Made by a program: the position numbers and the translations under genes. Of a stretch of 64,000 nucleotides of DNA, positions 1 through 9,761 are shown one piece after another. Position 1 is the first letter of the stretch. Each line of letters opens with the position of its first letter. The notes below the pieces were generated by a model that saw only the letters and a list, made by a program, of their open reading frames with translations, was not told where the DNA came from and made no database searches. The DNA is from Arenibacter aquaticus. Lineage in GTDB: Bacteria; Bacteroidota; Bacteroidia; Flavobacteriales; Flavobacteriaceae. The stretch lies in contig NZ_RQPJ01000021.1 in assembly GCF_003957295.1 (NCBI RefSeq), forward strand, positions 905,791 through 969,790, given 5' to 3'.

Positions 1-1
1 G

Positions 2-355
2 AAAACAACAGAAAGTGAATTTTCCACCACCTTGGAAGAGGGATCCAATCATATTTTGGTCACAACGGAAAAAGACTGTCAAGGAATATTTGAAAAACAA
101 ATAACGCTCAACGAAAAAATATTGGTGTATCCCAATCCCGTCGAGAACAATCTCTACATAAATGTAGGTAGAAATAGTTCTGAGCCGACTCAAATTCAAA
201 TGTATGATATTGGTGGTAAGTTAATACTTTCTAGAACCCTTGGTGCTACCTACGGCCTGATATACCTGGATGTGGCTTTCGTTCCAAGCGGAATGTATAC
301 CATTCGTCTAACTGACAGGCAAGGAACACATAACTTTAAAATTATAAAAAAATGA
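2..355 (+). CDS. C-terminal part of a T9SS-secreted protein (5' partial)
   Basis: The reading frame is open to the left edge of the window, so only the last 117 or so residues are seen and any apparent TTG start at 32 is not meaningful. The visible part contains YPNPVENNLYINV followed by a beta-rich segment and ends in FKIIKK, which is the pattern of a type A C-terminal sorting domain used for export by the Bacteroidota type IX secretion system and anchoring or release at the cell surface. The catalytic or binding part of the protein lies outside the window, so its function is unknown. The stop overlaps the next start by 4 bases (ATGA), so the two genes are probably translated together. Confidence 0.85.
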   Translation, partial: KTTESEFSTTLEEGSNHILVTTEKDCQGIFEKQITLNEKILVYPNPVENNLYINVGRNSSEPTQIQMYDIGGKLILSRTLGATYGLIYLDVAFVPSGMYTIRLTDRQGTHNFKIIKK

Positions 356-1050
356 TTCGATCTATAATACTATTACTTCTAATTTTCCCAATTATATCTT
401 GTAGTAAAGGTGGGGATACACCAAAGGAGGAAGAGTTAAGTTTACCGGCTGCAGCATCCCTAATTTTTCCTTCTAATAATTCGGAATGTATTGAAGGAGT
501 GGTAAAAAATGATACCCAAAGTTCGGTTACCTTTCAATGGGAAGATGCCACCAACGCGGACAGTTATGAACTTAAATTAAAAAATCTATCAACTGGAGTT
601 ACAACAGGTTATAATGTCATCCAAAATGAAGTAACCATTGAATTGGATAGAGGCAGTGCCTATTCTTGGTATGTTATTTCTAAAAGTAAAAATTCCAAAG
701 AAATTTCAGAGAGTGCTGTCTGGAGATTCTACAATGCCAATGCAACTATTTCTTCCTATGCCCCATTCCCAGCCCTTCTAGTTTCCCCGACAATAAACCA
801 GGAGATAGTTTTTTCTTCCGAAGGAATAGTATTGGAATGGACAGGGAGCGATGTGGATAAGGATATAGTAGCCTATGATATCTATTTTGGATTTAGCAAC
901 CCACCTGAACTATATCAAGAAAACCTTAACACCCCTAAAGTAGAAAATGTTGTTGTGAAGCCAGCAACCAATTACTATTGGAAGATAATAACTAAGGACT
1001 CTAAAGGAAATATTTCCTATTCCAATCTTTTTCAATTTAAAGTAAAATAA
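352..1050 (+). CDS. Outer-surface lipoprotein with two fibronectin-III-like repeats
   Basis: 232 residues. A short hydrophobic signal ends in a lipobox (ISCS, Cys at about residue 17), so the mature protein should be a lipoprotein. Two similar beta-sandwich-like segments follow (about residues 35-125 and 140-232), each with a YxLxL or YDIYF strand, a 'YYWKI/YSWYV' strand and a terminal WRF/FQF strand typical of fibronectin type III-like modules of Bacteroidota surface proteins. No catalytic motif is visible. It is coupled by an ATGA overlap to the T9SS-secreted protein upstream, so it may help hold or assemble that protein at the surface; this role is inference. Confidence 0.75.
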   Translation: MIRSIILLLLIFPIISCSKGGDTPKEEELSLPAAASLIFPSNNSECIEGVVKNDTQSSVTFQWEDATNADSYELKLKNLSTGVTTGYNVIQNEVTIELDRGSAYSWYVISKSKNSKEISESAVWRFYNANATISSYAPFPALLVSPTINQEIVFSSEGIVLEWTGSDVDKDIVAYDIYFGFSNPPELYQENLNTPKVENVVVKPATNYYWKIITKDSKGNISYSNLFQFKVK

Positions 1051-1103
1051 GTACCAAAAAGGTAATTTGGAAAACTTTAAAGGATATAGGAAGTAGACAA
1101 TAC

Positions 1104-1152
1104 AAAAAATGGTTTGCTAGGGAACTGAAGTTCCTTAGCAAACCATTTTTTT
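1104..1152. terminator. Intrinsic terminator after the lipoprotein gene
   Basis: Long hairpin with stem AAAAAATGGTTTGCTAGGGA pairing with the segment 1128-1149 (one G-T pair, loop of a few bases) and flanked by A-run and T-run on either side, so it can work in both directions. It lies about 55 bases after the lipoprotein stop. Confidence 0.85.
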
Positions 1153-1301
1153 ATCTACTTTTAACTAAATTGTTATCGTAAAAATGCCATTAAAAATTAC
1201 CTTATGACCATCCATTTGAATATCGAAAAATTCATCATATGCAATAATCTAAGTATTATATTGGCCAAATTTTAAATGAGGAATTATGGATACTGGGAAA
1301 A

Positions 1302-1317
1302 CCAACTCTAGAGTTGG
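1302..1317. promoter_or_regulatory. Perfect 16-bp palindrome upstream of the sulfatase gene
   Basis: CCAACTCTAGAGTTGG is a perfect inverted repeat with no spacer in the 386-base gap (1153-1538) between the terminator and the sulfatase gene. It is a candidate operator for a dimeric repressor or activator. The rest of this gap is AT-rich and holds no convincing gene; a 60-codon frame at 1333-1515 has an unusual start and no recognisable protein signature. Confidence 0.4.
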
Positions 1318-1538
1318 CCTCATAAAAATTAATTGATCGTTTACAGTTTAACAACAGATAATGGCTTCTCAAAATTGTTGGCAAATCAAAAATCAGTGAA
1401 GCACTTTAATATGAAAGTAAGCTTGAAAACAGTAATAGGAAATATTGCCAATAGAGTAAGCCTTTTTAATAATGCCATCCTTACAAGACAATCCTTAATT
1501 CCAATAAAATATTAACTCATACCGTCCAAACTTCAACC

Positions 1539-2933
1539 ATGAAATTCACTTTCCATATTCTAATCTATCTAATCCCCTTAGTATTATTTTCCCAAAAAGA
1601 CCTTGACGAAGTGCGTGAATCAAATGATAGGCCCAATTTTGTTTTTATTGTTGCCGATGACCTTGGCTATGGAGATTTGGGTTTTACAGGAAGTACACAA
1701 ATAAAGACTCCTAATATTGATAAATTGGCCCAAACGGGGGTATTTTGTTCTGAAGGCTATGTTTCTTCTGCCGTTTGCAGTCCTTCAAGAGCTGGTTTTT
1801 TAACGGGCATCAATCAAGTAGAATTTGGTCATGACAACAATCTGGCCAACAACCAACCTGGTTTCGATCCCCAGTTTTTAGGATTGCCCATAACACAAAA
1901 GACCATAGCCGATCATCTAAAACCTTTGGGCTACACAAGTGGCATTATAGGGAAATGGCATTTAGGCCATGAGAACCAATTTCATCCCTTAAATAGAGGA
2001 TTCGACGAATTTTGGGGCTATCTCGGAGGCGGACACGATTACTTCAATTCCAAGCCAAATGATAAGCGATACTTGGCTCCGATAGAATGCAATTATAAGA
2101 CGGTACAACCAATTACTTATATCACGGACGATAAGGGGGACGAATGTGTTGATTTTATAAAACGACATAAAAACGAACCTTTCTTTCTTTTTGCCTCCTT
2201 CAATGCTCCCCATACCCCAATGCAGGCGACCAAGGCCGATTTGTCATTATACGGTCATATAAAGGATAAAAAAAGAAGGACATACGCGGCAATGGTACAT
2301 AGGCTTGATGTTAATGTGGGCAAAATTATAGATGCTATAAATGAACATGGTTTGGACAAAAATACCCTTGTCGTTTTTATAAGTGACAATGGAGGTCCTA
2401 TTCACAACGGTTCCATCAACTCCCCTTACAACGGGAAAAAAGGCAGCTTGTTGGAAGGTGGAATACATGTCCCTTTTATAATAAATTGGCCTAAAACCCT
2501 ACCCTCAGGAAAAACCTACTCCCATATGGTTTCTTCACTGGACTTTGCCCCGACCTTTTTGGCCTTGGCAGGTGGAAGTATAAAAGAATACCCTTTTAGC
2601 GGTACCAATCTAATACCCCATCTAGTAGAAGATAACAGCCAAGCGCCCCATGCCAATCTTAAGTGGCGCTTTACCATTAGTGCGGCCATAAGGGAAGGGG
2701 ACTATAAATTGATCAGGCTTCCAGATAGATTTCCCTTATTGTTTCATCTTCCTTCGGACATTGCTGAACAGCATAACATAGCTCTGGACAACTTGGATAT
2801 CACCAAAGACCTACTGGAAAAATTAGGAAATTGGGATGTATCTCTCCCCCACCCGCTATTCTTGGAAGGTGCCCAATGGAAAAAACGACAGCTTTCCCAA
2901 TACGACGATAGTTATCCATTAATACAACCATAA
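1539..2933 (+). CDS. Type I sulfatase (arylsulfatase family)
   Basis: 464 residues with an N-terminal signal peptide (hydrophobic residues 5-17). Metal-binding DDLGYGDLG lies near residues 40-48. The formylglycine motif CSPSR is at residues 80-84 (Cys type, needing a formylglycine-generating or anaerobic maturase enzyme), followed by AGFLTG. GKWHLGH and SDNGGP motifs of the S1 family follow. Sulfatases of this type remove sulfate esters from algal polysaccharides or glycosaminoglycans in the periplasm; the substrate cannot be read from sequence. Fifteen bases separate it from the PhoD-like gene, so the two probably form an operon that releases sulfate and phosphate from organic matter. Confidence 0.93.
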   Translation: MKFTFHILIYLIPLVLFSQKDLDEVRESNDRPNFVFIVADDLGYGDLGFTGSTQIKTPNIDKLAQTGVFCSEGYVSSAVCSPSRAGFLTGINQVEFGHDNNLANNQPGFDPQFLGLPITQKTIADHLKPLGYTSGIIGKWHLGHENQFHPLNRGFDEFWGYLGGGHDYFNSKPNDKRYLAPIECNYKTVQPITYITDDKGDECVDFIKRHKNEPFFLFASFNAPHTPMQATKADLSLYGHIKDKKRRTYAAMVHRLDVNVGKIIDAINEHGLDKNTLVVFISDNGGPIHNGSINSPYNGKKGSLLEGGIHVPFIINWPKTLPSGKTYSHMVSSLDFAPTFLALAGGSIKEYPFSGTNLIPHLVEDNSQAPHANLKWRFTISAAIREGDYKLIRLPDRFPLLFHLPSDIAEQHNIALDNLDITKDLLEKLGNWDVSLPHPLFLEGAQWKKRQLSQYDDSYPLIQP

Positions 2934-2948
2934 CATAAATCACGCTAA

Positions 2949-5567
2949 ATGAACAGAAGAAAATATATAAAAACCATTGCCCTAGGTTCCCTATTACCCA
3001 CTTTTTCCTCCTACGCATTCCCTTTTGGAGTAAATAATGCTTCAAAACAACTGGAAAAAACCAATTTTAAAAGCAATTGGCACCATTGGCCCGATATGAA
3101 GTGGGTAGGTCCTGAATACTGGGGGAACCGACTCCAAGATTGGCAACTAAAAAACGGAATGGCCGTTTGTAAGGTAACAGCAAAAAATAGAACCTTACAA
3201 TTATTGACGGTCCAAAAAACTGAACAACTCTCAGAATTAGAGGTTGGCGTGGAAATAGCCTTGCAAACCACAAGTATTAACCCCACCGATAAAGTGTGTC
3301 TAGGTATGCGATTGGGGTGTAAAGGCCCTTTTGACGACTATAGATCTGCAGCTGTTTTCGGCAAAGGATTGGATATAGGCCTTACCGCCAATGGCTCCCT
3401 TCAAATAGGAGAACGCATTTATGAAACGGCCCTAAAGGAAATTCCAGGTTCTTTTAAGCTAGTGGTCCATCTGCTGCCCAAAAACGATGCTTATGTTTTG
3501 AGTGTAACCATAAAAGATCCGGAAACACACCAAGTACTGCACCATCAAAAGGATATTGATACAAGCAACGCAACGGTAATGGGCAATTTTGCCCTTCTGG
3601 CAGATGCCACAATAGACAAATCCATGAGCAATCAATCTTTTGCTGCATTTTCAAATTGGGCTATTATATCTGAAAAACTTATACAGCACAAAGAACAACT
3701 CTTTGGCCCCATTTGTTTTGCCCAGTATACCTTGCATGACAAAAAGTTAAAACTAACCGCCCAACTAGCGCCTATTGAAGAAATTAGCGGCCATTCCGTG
3801 CATTTGCAATGTAAGGAGGAGGGCAGTTGGAAAACAAAAAGTACAACTGAGCTGAAACATATAGGAAGGGCGGTAAATTTTGAATTGGAAAATTGGAATG
3901 CCCAATCGGATGTTCCGTACCGTATCTTGGTTGAGATCCCCTTAAAAAACGAAACCCACCACTACACCTATGAGGGTACCATAGCCAAAGAACCTATGGA
4001 CAAGGAAATGGTTTCCGCAGCCGTCTTCAGTTGCAATTTTCACTATGGTTTCCCCGATAATGATATCCATAGAAATGTAACCAAACTTAATCCGGACATT
4101 ATGCTCTTTTTAGGAGATCAGTTCTATGAGGCTACGGGTGGATTTGGGGCAGCGCGAAACGCAAGCTTGGACGATCTATGTCTGGATTATTTGCGCAAGT
4201 GGATGATGTTCGGCTGGTCTTACCGCGAACTCTTTAGACATAAACCCTGCGCCATAATCCCGGATGACCATGATGTATATCACGGAAATGTTTGGGGCGA
4301 AAGTGGCAAAAAAGCCGATACCTCTACCGGTTATGGCATGCTGGCACAGGACTCCGGTGGTTATAAAATGCCCCCAGAATGGGTTAATATGGTGCAATTT
4401 ACACAAACAAGTCACTTACCAGATCCCTATGACCCTACCCCTGTAAAACAAGATATAGGGGTGTACTACACCCATTGGAATTACGCCGGAATAAGCTTTG
4501 CCATATTGGAGGATAGGAAGTTTAAATCAGCTCCAAAACATGTTCTGCCGCCAGAAGCCCAAGTAAGGAATGGCTGGATACAGAACAAAGATTTTGATAT
4601 AAAAAAACACAGGGACCATGATGCCGTACTTTTAGGAAAGAGACAGCACGATTTTATAGACGATTGGACCCAGGATTGGAACAATGGGGCCGCCCTAAAA
4701 GTAGTACTCTCACAGACCAATTTTGCCACCGTGGCTACCCTACCCAAAACAGCTATGAATGACGATGTGGTCCCCTCCCTACCAATTCCTAAAAAAGGGG
4801 AATATGTTGTGGGCGATGTGCCCACTGTGGACATGGACTCCAATGGCTGGCCTGCAAATGAACGGGATAGGGCCGTTAAGGCATTGCGAAAATGTTTTGC
4901 CTTTCATATAGCAGGTGATCAGCACTTGGGTAGTTTTATCCAATATGGTGTTGAGGAACACGGGGATAGTGGCTATGCCTTTGCAGGACCCGCATTGAAC
5001 AATATATGGCCCAGAAGATTCTGGCCAGAAGTAGACGCTAGCCAACACACCTATGAAAACCCTGCATATGTAGGGGATCATGAAGACGGATTTGGAAATA
5101 AAATATCCGTGCATGCCGTAGGCAATCCTTTTGATACCGCACTGGAACCTGCCATAATACACAATAGGGCAACAGGATATGGTCTGGTAACTTTTAATAA
5201 AAGTGAAAGAACTATCACAACAGCTTGCTGGCCCCGCTATTCAGATCCAACAAAAGGTCTAAAGGAACAATTTCCAGGTTGGCCAATTACCGTTAAACAG
5301 ATGGACAATTACGGACGTAAAGCGGTTGCTTGGCTACCTACCATAAAGGTTGAAAATGGATTAAAACCAGTTATTTCTGTTTTTGACAAACAACAACAGT
5401 TGGTTTATACTGTGCGCATGCCAACCGATACTTTTGCTCCCAAGGTGTTTAGCAAAGGGCAATATACCATTGTAATCCAGGATTTGGAAAACAACAGAAA
5501 GAAAACCATAAAGCATATTAAGGCTAAAACCAAGAACACAAAGGTCTTGGATGTAGATTTCGAATAA
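2949..5567 (+). CDS. PhoD-like metallophosphatase with extra N-terminal domain
   Basis: 872 residues. The start has an RRKYIKT twin-arginine-like motif and a hydrophobic stretch, suggesting Tat export. Residues about 40-250 look like a beta-rich LamG-type module, and about 250-350 like the PhoD N-terminal immunoglobulin-like domain. The metallophosphatase core begins at about 355 (AAVFSCNFHYG), with metal ligands in FLGDQ (D390), IIPDDHDVY (439-444) and AGDQHLGSF (about 655-663). This matches PhoD-type alkaline phosphatases/phosphodiesterases, though it is much longer than Bacillus PhoD. It follows a sulfatase at 15 bases. Substrate specificity is not predictable. Confidence 0.85.
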   Translation: MNRRKYIKTIALGSLLPTFSSYAFPFGVNNASKQLEKTNFKSNWHHWPDMKWVGPEYWGNRLQDWQLKNGMAVCKVTAKNRTLQLLTVQKTEQLSELEVGVEIALQTTSINPTDKVCLGMRLGCKGPFDDYRSAAVFGKGLDIGLTANGSLQIGERIYETALKEIPGSFKLVVHLLPKNDAYVLSVTIKDPETHQVLHHQKDIDTSNATVMGNFALLADATIDKSMSNQSFAAFSNWAIISEKLIQHKEQLFGPICFAQYTLHDKKLKLTAQLAPIEEISGHSVHLQCKEEGSWKTKSTTELKHIGRAVNFELENWNAQSDVPYRILVEIPLKNETHHYTYEGTIAKEPMDKEMVSAAVFSCNFHYGFPDNDIHRNVTKLNPDIMLFLGDQFYEATGGFGAARNASLDDLCLDYLRKWMMFGWSYRELFRHKPCAIIPDDHDVYHGNVWGESGKKADTSTGYGMLAQDSGGYKMPPEWVNMVQFTQTSHLPDPYDPTPVKQDIGVYYTHWNYAGISFAILEDRKFKSAPKHVLPPEAQVRNGWIQNKDFDIKKHRDHDAVLLGKRQHDFIDDWTQDWNNGAALKVVLSQTNFATVATLPKTAMNDDVVPSLPIPKKGEYVVGDVPTVDMDSNGWPANERDRAVKALRKCFAFHIAGDQHLGSFIQYGVEEHGDSGYAFAGPALNNIWPRRFWPEVDASQHTYENPAYVGDHEDGFGNKISVHAVGNPFDTALEPAIIHNRATGYGLVTFNKSERTITTACWPRYSDPTKGLKEQFPGWPITVKQMDNYGRKAVAWLPTIKVENGLKPVISVFDKQQQLVYTVRMPTDTFAPKVFSKGQYTIVIQDLENNRKKTIKHIKAKTKNTKVLDVDFE

Positions 5568-5603
5568 GATAGACCTTAAAATCAACCCTTATTTTTGAAC
5601 AAT

Positions 5604-5646
5604 AAAAAATCCCAAGCTTTCCTTTTCCGCGGAAAGTTTGGGATTC
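5604..5646. terminator. Bidirectional terminator between convergent genes
   Basis: AATCCCAAGCTTTCC pairs with GGAAAGTTTGGGATT around an 8-base loop, with A-rich sequence on the left and T-rich on the right. It sits between the PhoD-like gene (+) and the Gfo/Idh gene (-), and can serve both. Confidence 0.85.
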
Positions 5647-5670
5647 CTATTTATAAATAGAATCTCTATT

Positions 5671-6987
5671 TTAGATAACTACTGTTTTTCCAGGTGTTGG
5701 TATGTTATAGGTACCATCGGCATTTGGCTGCACCGGTGCTGGGGAATCCCAAGTTAAATCGTCAGGGGCTAGGTCTATATTAGACTTCATGGCCTCCTCC
5801 CATTTTATTACCTTTCCAGAATAAGTGGCCATTCTTCCTATAATGGCGGTCATAGTACTTTTTGCACCATTCTCTGCATCACTTATTACACCTTTATTCC
5901 TAATGGATTCAAACAGTTTAATGTGTTCTACCTGATAAGGGTTTGGATCATCTTTCCCACGATGGGTGAAAATTTCACTACCGTCCAAACCTTTAATAAA
6001 GGTATTGTCCCCATAGGTGTCAATAGATCCTTTTGTACCTTGGAAGGTCTCTGCCACCTTGTTCATGGTTTCTGGCATATGCCTACACTGACTGGCTATT
6101 ACGGCACCGCTGGGATAGGTATATTCTACAAAGTGGTGGTCAAAGATCTCTCCGTGATCTTTTCCTGTCCTTACCAGTCTACCTCCCATACCTTGCGCTG
6201 AAATAGGGTACTCGCCTATAAACCAGTTGGCCACATCTATATTGTGGATATGCTGTTCTAGAATGTGATCACCGCATAACCAGTTAAAATAGTACCAATT
6301 TCTCATTTGGTATTCCAATTCGCTTTGGCCTGGTTGCCGCTCGCGCACCCATACCCCACCACTGTTCCAGTAGACCTGACCAGAAACAATTTTTCCAATC
6401 TTATTGTCTTTTATATGCTGAAGTCCAGCCAAATAATTATCCTGATAATGTCGTTGAAGTCCAACAACCACATTCAATTTTTTTTCTTTTGCAACCTTAG
6501 CTGCCGCCAGAACTTTTCGCACGCCTGGCACATCGGTTGCCACCGGCTTTTCCATAAAAACGTGCTTCCCTGCATTCACCGCGTACTCAAAATGCTGTGG
6601 TCTAAATCCAGGAGGTGTGGCCAAAATAACCACATCTGCCATATCTATTGCCTTTAAGGCTCCGTCAAAACCAACAAACTGATGTTTTTTGCGAACATTT
6701 ATTTTTTTTGTGCCTTCAAATTTCTTCTGCAAGTTCATTAAACTACCCTGCAACCTATCTTCAAATGCATCAGCCATTGCCACCAATTCCACATTGGGAT
6801 CGGCCTGCAAGGCCTGACTCGCCGCTCCGGTACCGCGGCCACCGCAACCGATCAACGATATTTTCAATTTCTTCTCATTGGCTACATTTACCATTGCGTT
6901 CATTTGCATGGTAGGTAAAATCATTGCTCCAGTTACCAAAGCACTGCTCTTGACAAAATCTCTTCTACTATTCTTGATGTTGGTCAT
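5671..6987 (-). CDS. Gfo/Idh/MocA family oxidoreductase with Tat-like signal
   Basis: 438 residues. The N-terminus has SRRDFVK plus a hydrophobic segment, the usual Tat-type signal of secreted Gfo/Idh proteins of Bacteroidota. A Rossmann motif IGCGGRGTGA begins near residue 47, the EKPVATDVPG segment carries the usual catalytic Lys, and WYYFNWLCGDHILEQHIHNID matches the C-terminal dimer/catalytic domain. The family oxidises or epimerises sugars and inositols with tightly bound NAD(P). It faces a second family member (7517-8893) across a 529-base divergent region (6988-7516) in which I see no other gene or clear operator. Confidence 0.88.
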   Translation of the reverse strand: MTNIKNSRRDFVKSSALVTGAMILPTMQMNAMVNVANEKKLKISLIGCGGRGTGAASQALQADPNVELVAMADAFEDRLQGSLMNLQKKFEGTKKINVRKKHQFVGFDGALKAIDMADVVILATPPGFRPQHFEYAVNAGKHVFMEKPVATDVPGVRKVLAAAKVAKEKKLNVVVGLQRHYQDNYLAGLQHIKDNKIGKIVSGQVYWNSGGVWVRERQPGQSELEYQMRNWYYFNWLCGDHILEQHIHNIDVANWFIGEYPISAQGMGGRLVRTGKDHGEIFDHHFVEYTYPSGAVIASQCRHMPETMNKVAETFQGTKGSIDTYGDNTFIKGLDGSEIFTHRGKDDPNPYQVEHIKLFESIRNKGVISDAENGAKSTMTAIIGRMATYSGKVIKWEEAMKSNIDLAPDDLTWDSPAPVQPNADGTYNIPTPGKTVVI

Positions 6988-7516
6988 TGTTATACTAATT
7001 ATTTATGTTTCCTATTCAAAATTTACTCATCGGATAAGTACTAGCCCCTGTATTAGTTTTATGGCAGTTACAGGAGGTCAATATAGAGATTTATTTGGAA
7101 ACGTACAATGTACATTTTTAGAGATTATCAGTTAATATGTTAAATAACCTATATTATCCCAAAAGTACAGCACAAAAAATCACCTAACCTTAAAAATAAA
7201 AATCCACAAAGAACTACCCCCACTAGTTTTTATAATTCCATTTTTGGATTTCTCCTGCCCGGTTTAAGTTTAAATGGAAGAATGCCGTTGCATCATCTTA
7301 TTTTACAGTGAATCCACTGATTGAAACAATTGGTCATATCAGATTTTTTACTCGGTTCAACAAGGAATAAACAATTTGTATCAAAACAAGAATTAAGACG
7401 GTACCATAAAATATACCCCTCTTTCCCAAGATCGTTTGAGAAATCTACCATACTAATTGGGTTTATTTGTAAATTATCACCACAAAATTTAACCAGCAAC
7501 CGTCAACCCAATAACC

Positions 7517-8893
7517 ATGGACACGAAAACATTTAACATCAACAGAAGACATTTTATTAAGGGAGCCGCAGCTTCCCTAGCACTATCCTCATTTGGATCA
7601 TATGGCATGGAACTCCTATATCGTACCAAGCCACTACGCGTTGGACTAATAGGTGCGGGTTGGTACGGGAAAAGCGACCTTTTTAGACTGATGCAGGTAA
7701 CCCAAGTAAATGTAGTATCCATTTGTGACGTGGACAAACGTATGCTTGCCGAGGCAGCCAACCTAATACAACTTAGGCAAACTTCGGGAAAGGCACCTAG
7801 GACCTATACCGATTACCGAAAAATGCTTGCCGAGAAAGATTTGGATATTGTACTTATAGGCAGCCCGGATCATTGGCATGCCCTACAGGCCATAGAAGCC
7901 TTAAAGGCAGGTGCCCATGTTTATGTTCAGAAACCTATAAGTGTTGATGTTCTGGAGGGAGAGGCCATGGTAGCCGCTGCCAGAAAATATAATAAGGTAG
8001 TACAGGTAGGAACCCAACGAAAGAGTACTCCCCACCTTATTGATGCCAAAAAAAACATTGTGGATGCCGGACTATTAGGGAAAATATCCCATGTAGAAAT
8101 GTGTTGTTACTACCATATGAGGGCCAACGGCAACCCTCCCATTACAGCTGTTCCAGAATTTTTGGATTATGAAATGTGGACCGGTCCCGCTCCACTTCGG
8201 CCATATGACGGCCTGCCACATAGAAGATGGTGGCGTGCCTTTATGGAGTACGGTAATGGTATAATGGGCGATATGTGCGTTCATATGCTGGATACGGTTA
8301 GATGGATGCTAGATCTGGATTGGCCCAAAAAAATTAGTTCTACAGGAGGAATATTTGTGCAAAAGGATAGTAAATCCAACATTGCCGACACCCAAACGGC
8401 AATCTTTGAATATGAGGAACTCAACTGCGTATGGCAACACAGAAGCTGGGGAACCCCTGTAGACCCAGATTACCCATGGTCCTTTAAACTTTACGGGGAA
8501 AAAGGTACCTTGTCCGGAAGCACTATGAGATACGACTTTGTTCCGCATGGGGGTGGGGAAAAGATCCATATGGACGTTATTTATGAAAAAGAAAAATATC
8601 CGGAGGACCTCACCGAAAAAGATATAGAATTAAATGCAGCCCCAGCTACCAGATTGCATATGTTGGATTTCCTTGCTGCTATTGACAAAGGCACTTTACC
8701 TATTGCCGATATACGTGAAGGCCATATTTCCACGGCAAGTTGCATTTTGGCCAATATGGCCATGGTCACCGGAAGGCCTCTAATCTATGACCCTAAAAAA
8801 ATTGTGGTGGTAAATGATGCCGAGGCAACTGCACTTTTGAAACGGGATTATCGCGCTCCATGGAGGCATCCCCATCCAAATGACTTTAGATAA
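7517..8893 (+). CDS. Gfo/Idh/MocA family oxidoreductase with Tat-like signal
   Basis: 458 residues. NRRHFIKG followed by an Ala/Ser-rich hydrophobic segment suggests Tat export. The nucleotide-binding motif VGLIGAGWYG lies near residues 42-51; VQKPISVDV carries the family Lys; and GNGIMGDMCVHMLD is the conserved C-terminal segment with the catalytic His region. It is only distantly similar to the family member on the opposite strand, so the pair is not a recent duplication. Substrate unknown; neighbouring sulfatase and phosphatase suggest use of modified sugars. Confidence 0.87.
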   Translation: MDTKTFNINRRHFIKGAAASLALSSFGSYGMELLYRTKPLRVGLIGAGWYGKSDLFRLMQVTQVNVVSICDVDKRMLAEAANLIQLRQTSGKAPRTYTDYRKMLAEKDLDIVLIGSPDHWHALQAIEALKAGAHVYVQKPISVDVLEGEAMVAAARKYNKVVQVGTQRKSTPHLIDAKKNIVDAGLLGKISHVEMCCYYHMRANGNPPITAVPEFLDYEMWTGPAPLRPYDGLPHRRWWRAFMEYGNGIMGDMCVHMLDTVRWMLDLDWPKKISSTGGIFVQKDSKSNIADTQTAIFEYEELNCVWQHRSWGTPVDPDYPWSFKLYGEKGTLSGSTMRYDFVPHGGGEKIHMDVIYEKEKYPEDLTEKDIELNAAPATRLHMLDFLAAIDKGTLPIADIREGHISTASCILANMAMVTGRPLIYDPKKIVVVNDAEATALLKRDYRAPWRHPHPNDFR

Positions 8894-8986
8894 AAAACTA
8901 TCTTCTTTTGAAGGAGCACTACAGTGGGGACCACTAACTACTATTGGGGATTATATCAGTTTAAAAGCGGTGTGCACCTATGCTAC

Positions 8987-9029
8987 TGACCGTTGTCATA
9001 TTTTAACATTTTAAAAGGCAATAGATTTG
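8987..9029 (+). promoter_or_regulatory. Crp/FNR-like site (TGACCGTTGTCA) with -7 box TAGATTTG
   Basis: Palindrome at 8987-8998; the box begins at 9022, 29.5 bases from the palindrome centre. It lies upstream of the PPOX-fold gene at 9103. This is the first of the 21 sites described in the findings. Confidence 0.75.
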
Positions 9030-9102
9030 ACCACAGAAAAAGAACCATAATTATTGGTGGTTCTAAACAACGGTATAGCAAATTTATTATCAATATTGAA
9101 AT

Positions 9103-9555
9103 ATGAACGATATTACGTCCAACGAAAGCATTGGCATTCTCCTAAGCAATTATACAGGCCATTTGGGCTATATATCACAACATAGTCCCTATGTAATACC
9201 TACTACCTATTTCTATGACAAAGAGGACCACAGTATCATTAGCTACTCTTCCAATGGCCATAAAATAGACGCTATGCGAAAAAACCCGGCTGTATCCTTA
9301 TTGGTAGCGGAAATAAAATCTGCCAAAAATTGGCAATCTGTTTTGGTTCATGGCACCTATGAGGAACTAGAAGGTAGTGAGGCTAAACTTAAGTTACACA
9401 GGTTTACAGAAGGGGTCAAAAATATTATAAAAAGAAATGAGAATAGGGATACCGAATTTATAAGCGAATTTTCCAGTAAGCTATACTCCCGAGGTATACC
9501 CATTGTTTACCGAATAAAGATATTGGAGTTGTCCGGTAAAAGAAAAGAGACCTAA
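9103..9555 (+). CDS. Pyridoxamine 5'-phosphate oxidase-fold flavin-binding protein
   Basis: 150 residues. The sequence begins with the short N-terminal helix and strand (LLSNYTGHLGYISQHSPYVIPTTYFYD) and continues with the split-barrel segment IISYSSNGHKIDAMRKNPAVSLLVAEI typical of the NimA/PPOX-like group, which binds FMN or F420/heme. There is no pyridoxal pathway gene nearby, so a true PNPox role is unlikely; a flavin-dependent stress reductase is more in keeping with the family. It is a stand-alone gene with a Crp/FNR-like site at the regulon spacing, so it should respond with the USP genes. Confidence 0.8.
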   Translation: MNDITSNESIGILLSNYTGHLGYISQHSPYVIPTTYFYDKEDHSIISYSSNGHKIDAMRKNPAVSLLVAEIKSAKNWQSVLVHGTYEELEGSEAKLKLHRFTEGVKNIIKRNENRDTEFISEFSSKLYSRGIPIVYRIKILELSGKRKET

Positions 9556-9761
9556 ATTACAGCCCGGCAGAATAGTCTGTTTTTTAAAAATTAATAACAA
9601 TAAATTAGCCTATAATACAGTCCTTTAAGTACTTAATATAAATTTCGCAGTGCTTTTGTACTGCTGCAAATTGGTAAAAGTCCACACTACTGTAAAAATT
9701 GGCCTCAAGGGTTAGATTGTAAGTAGTTTCCATATAAGTGTAATTAGAAAGTAACCACGAC

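Noticed and set aside
1333..1515. 60-codon plus-strand frame in the gap before the sulfatase
   Set aside because: TTG start, no recognisable protein pattern and low-complexity AT-rich text; not annotated as a gene.
6975..6986. TGATGTTGGTCA, a match to the regulon motif at the Gfo/Idh start codon
   Set aside because: It overlaps the coding start and has no TAnnTTTG-like box at 29.5 bases on either strand, so it is taken as a chance match.
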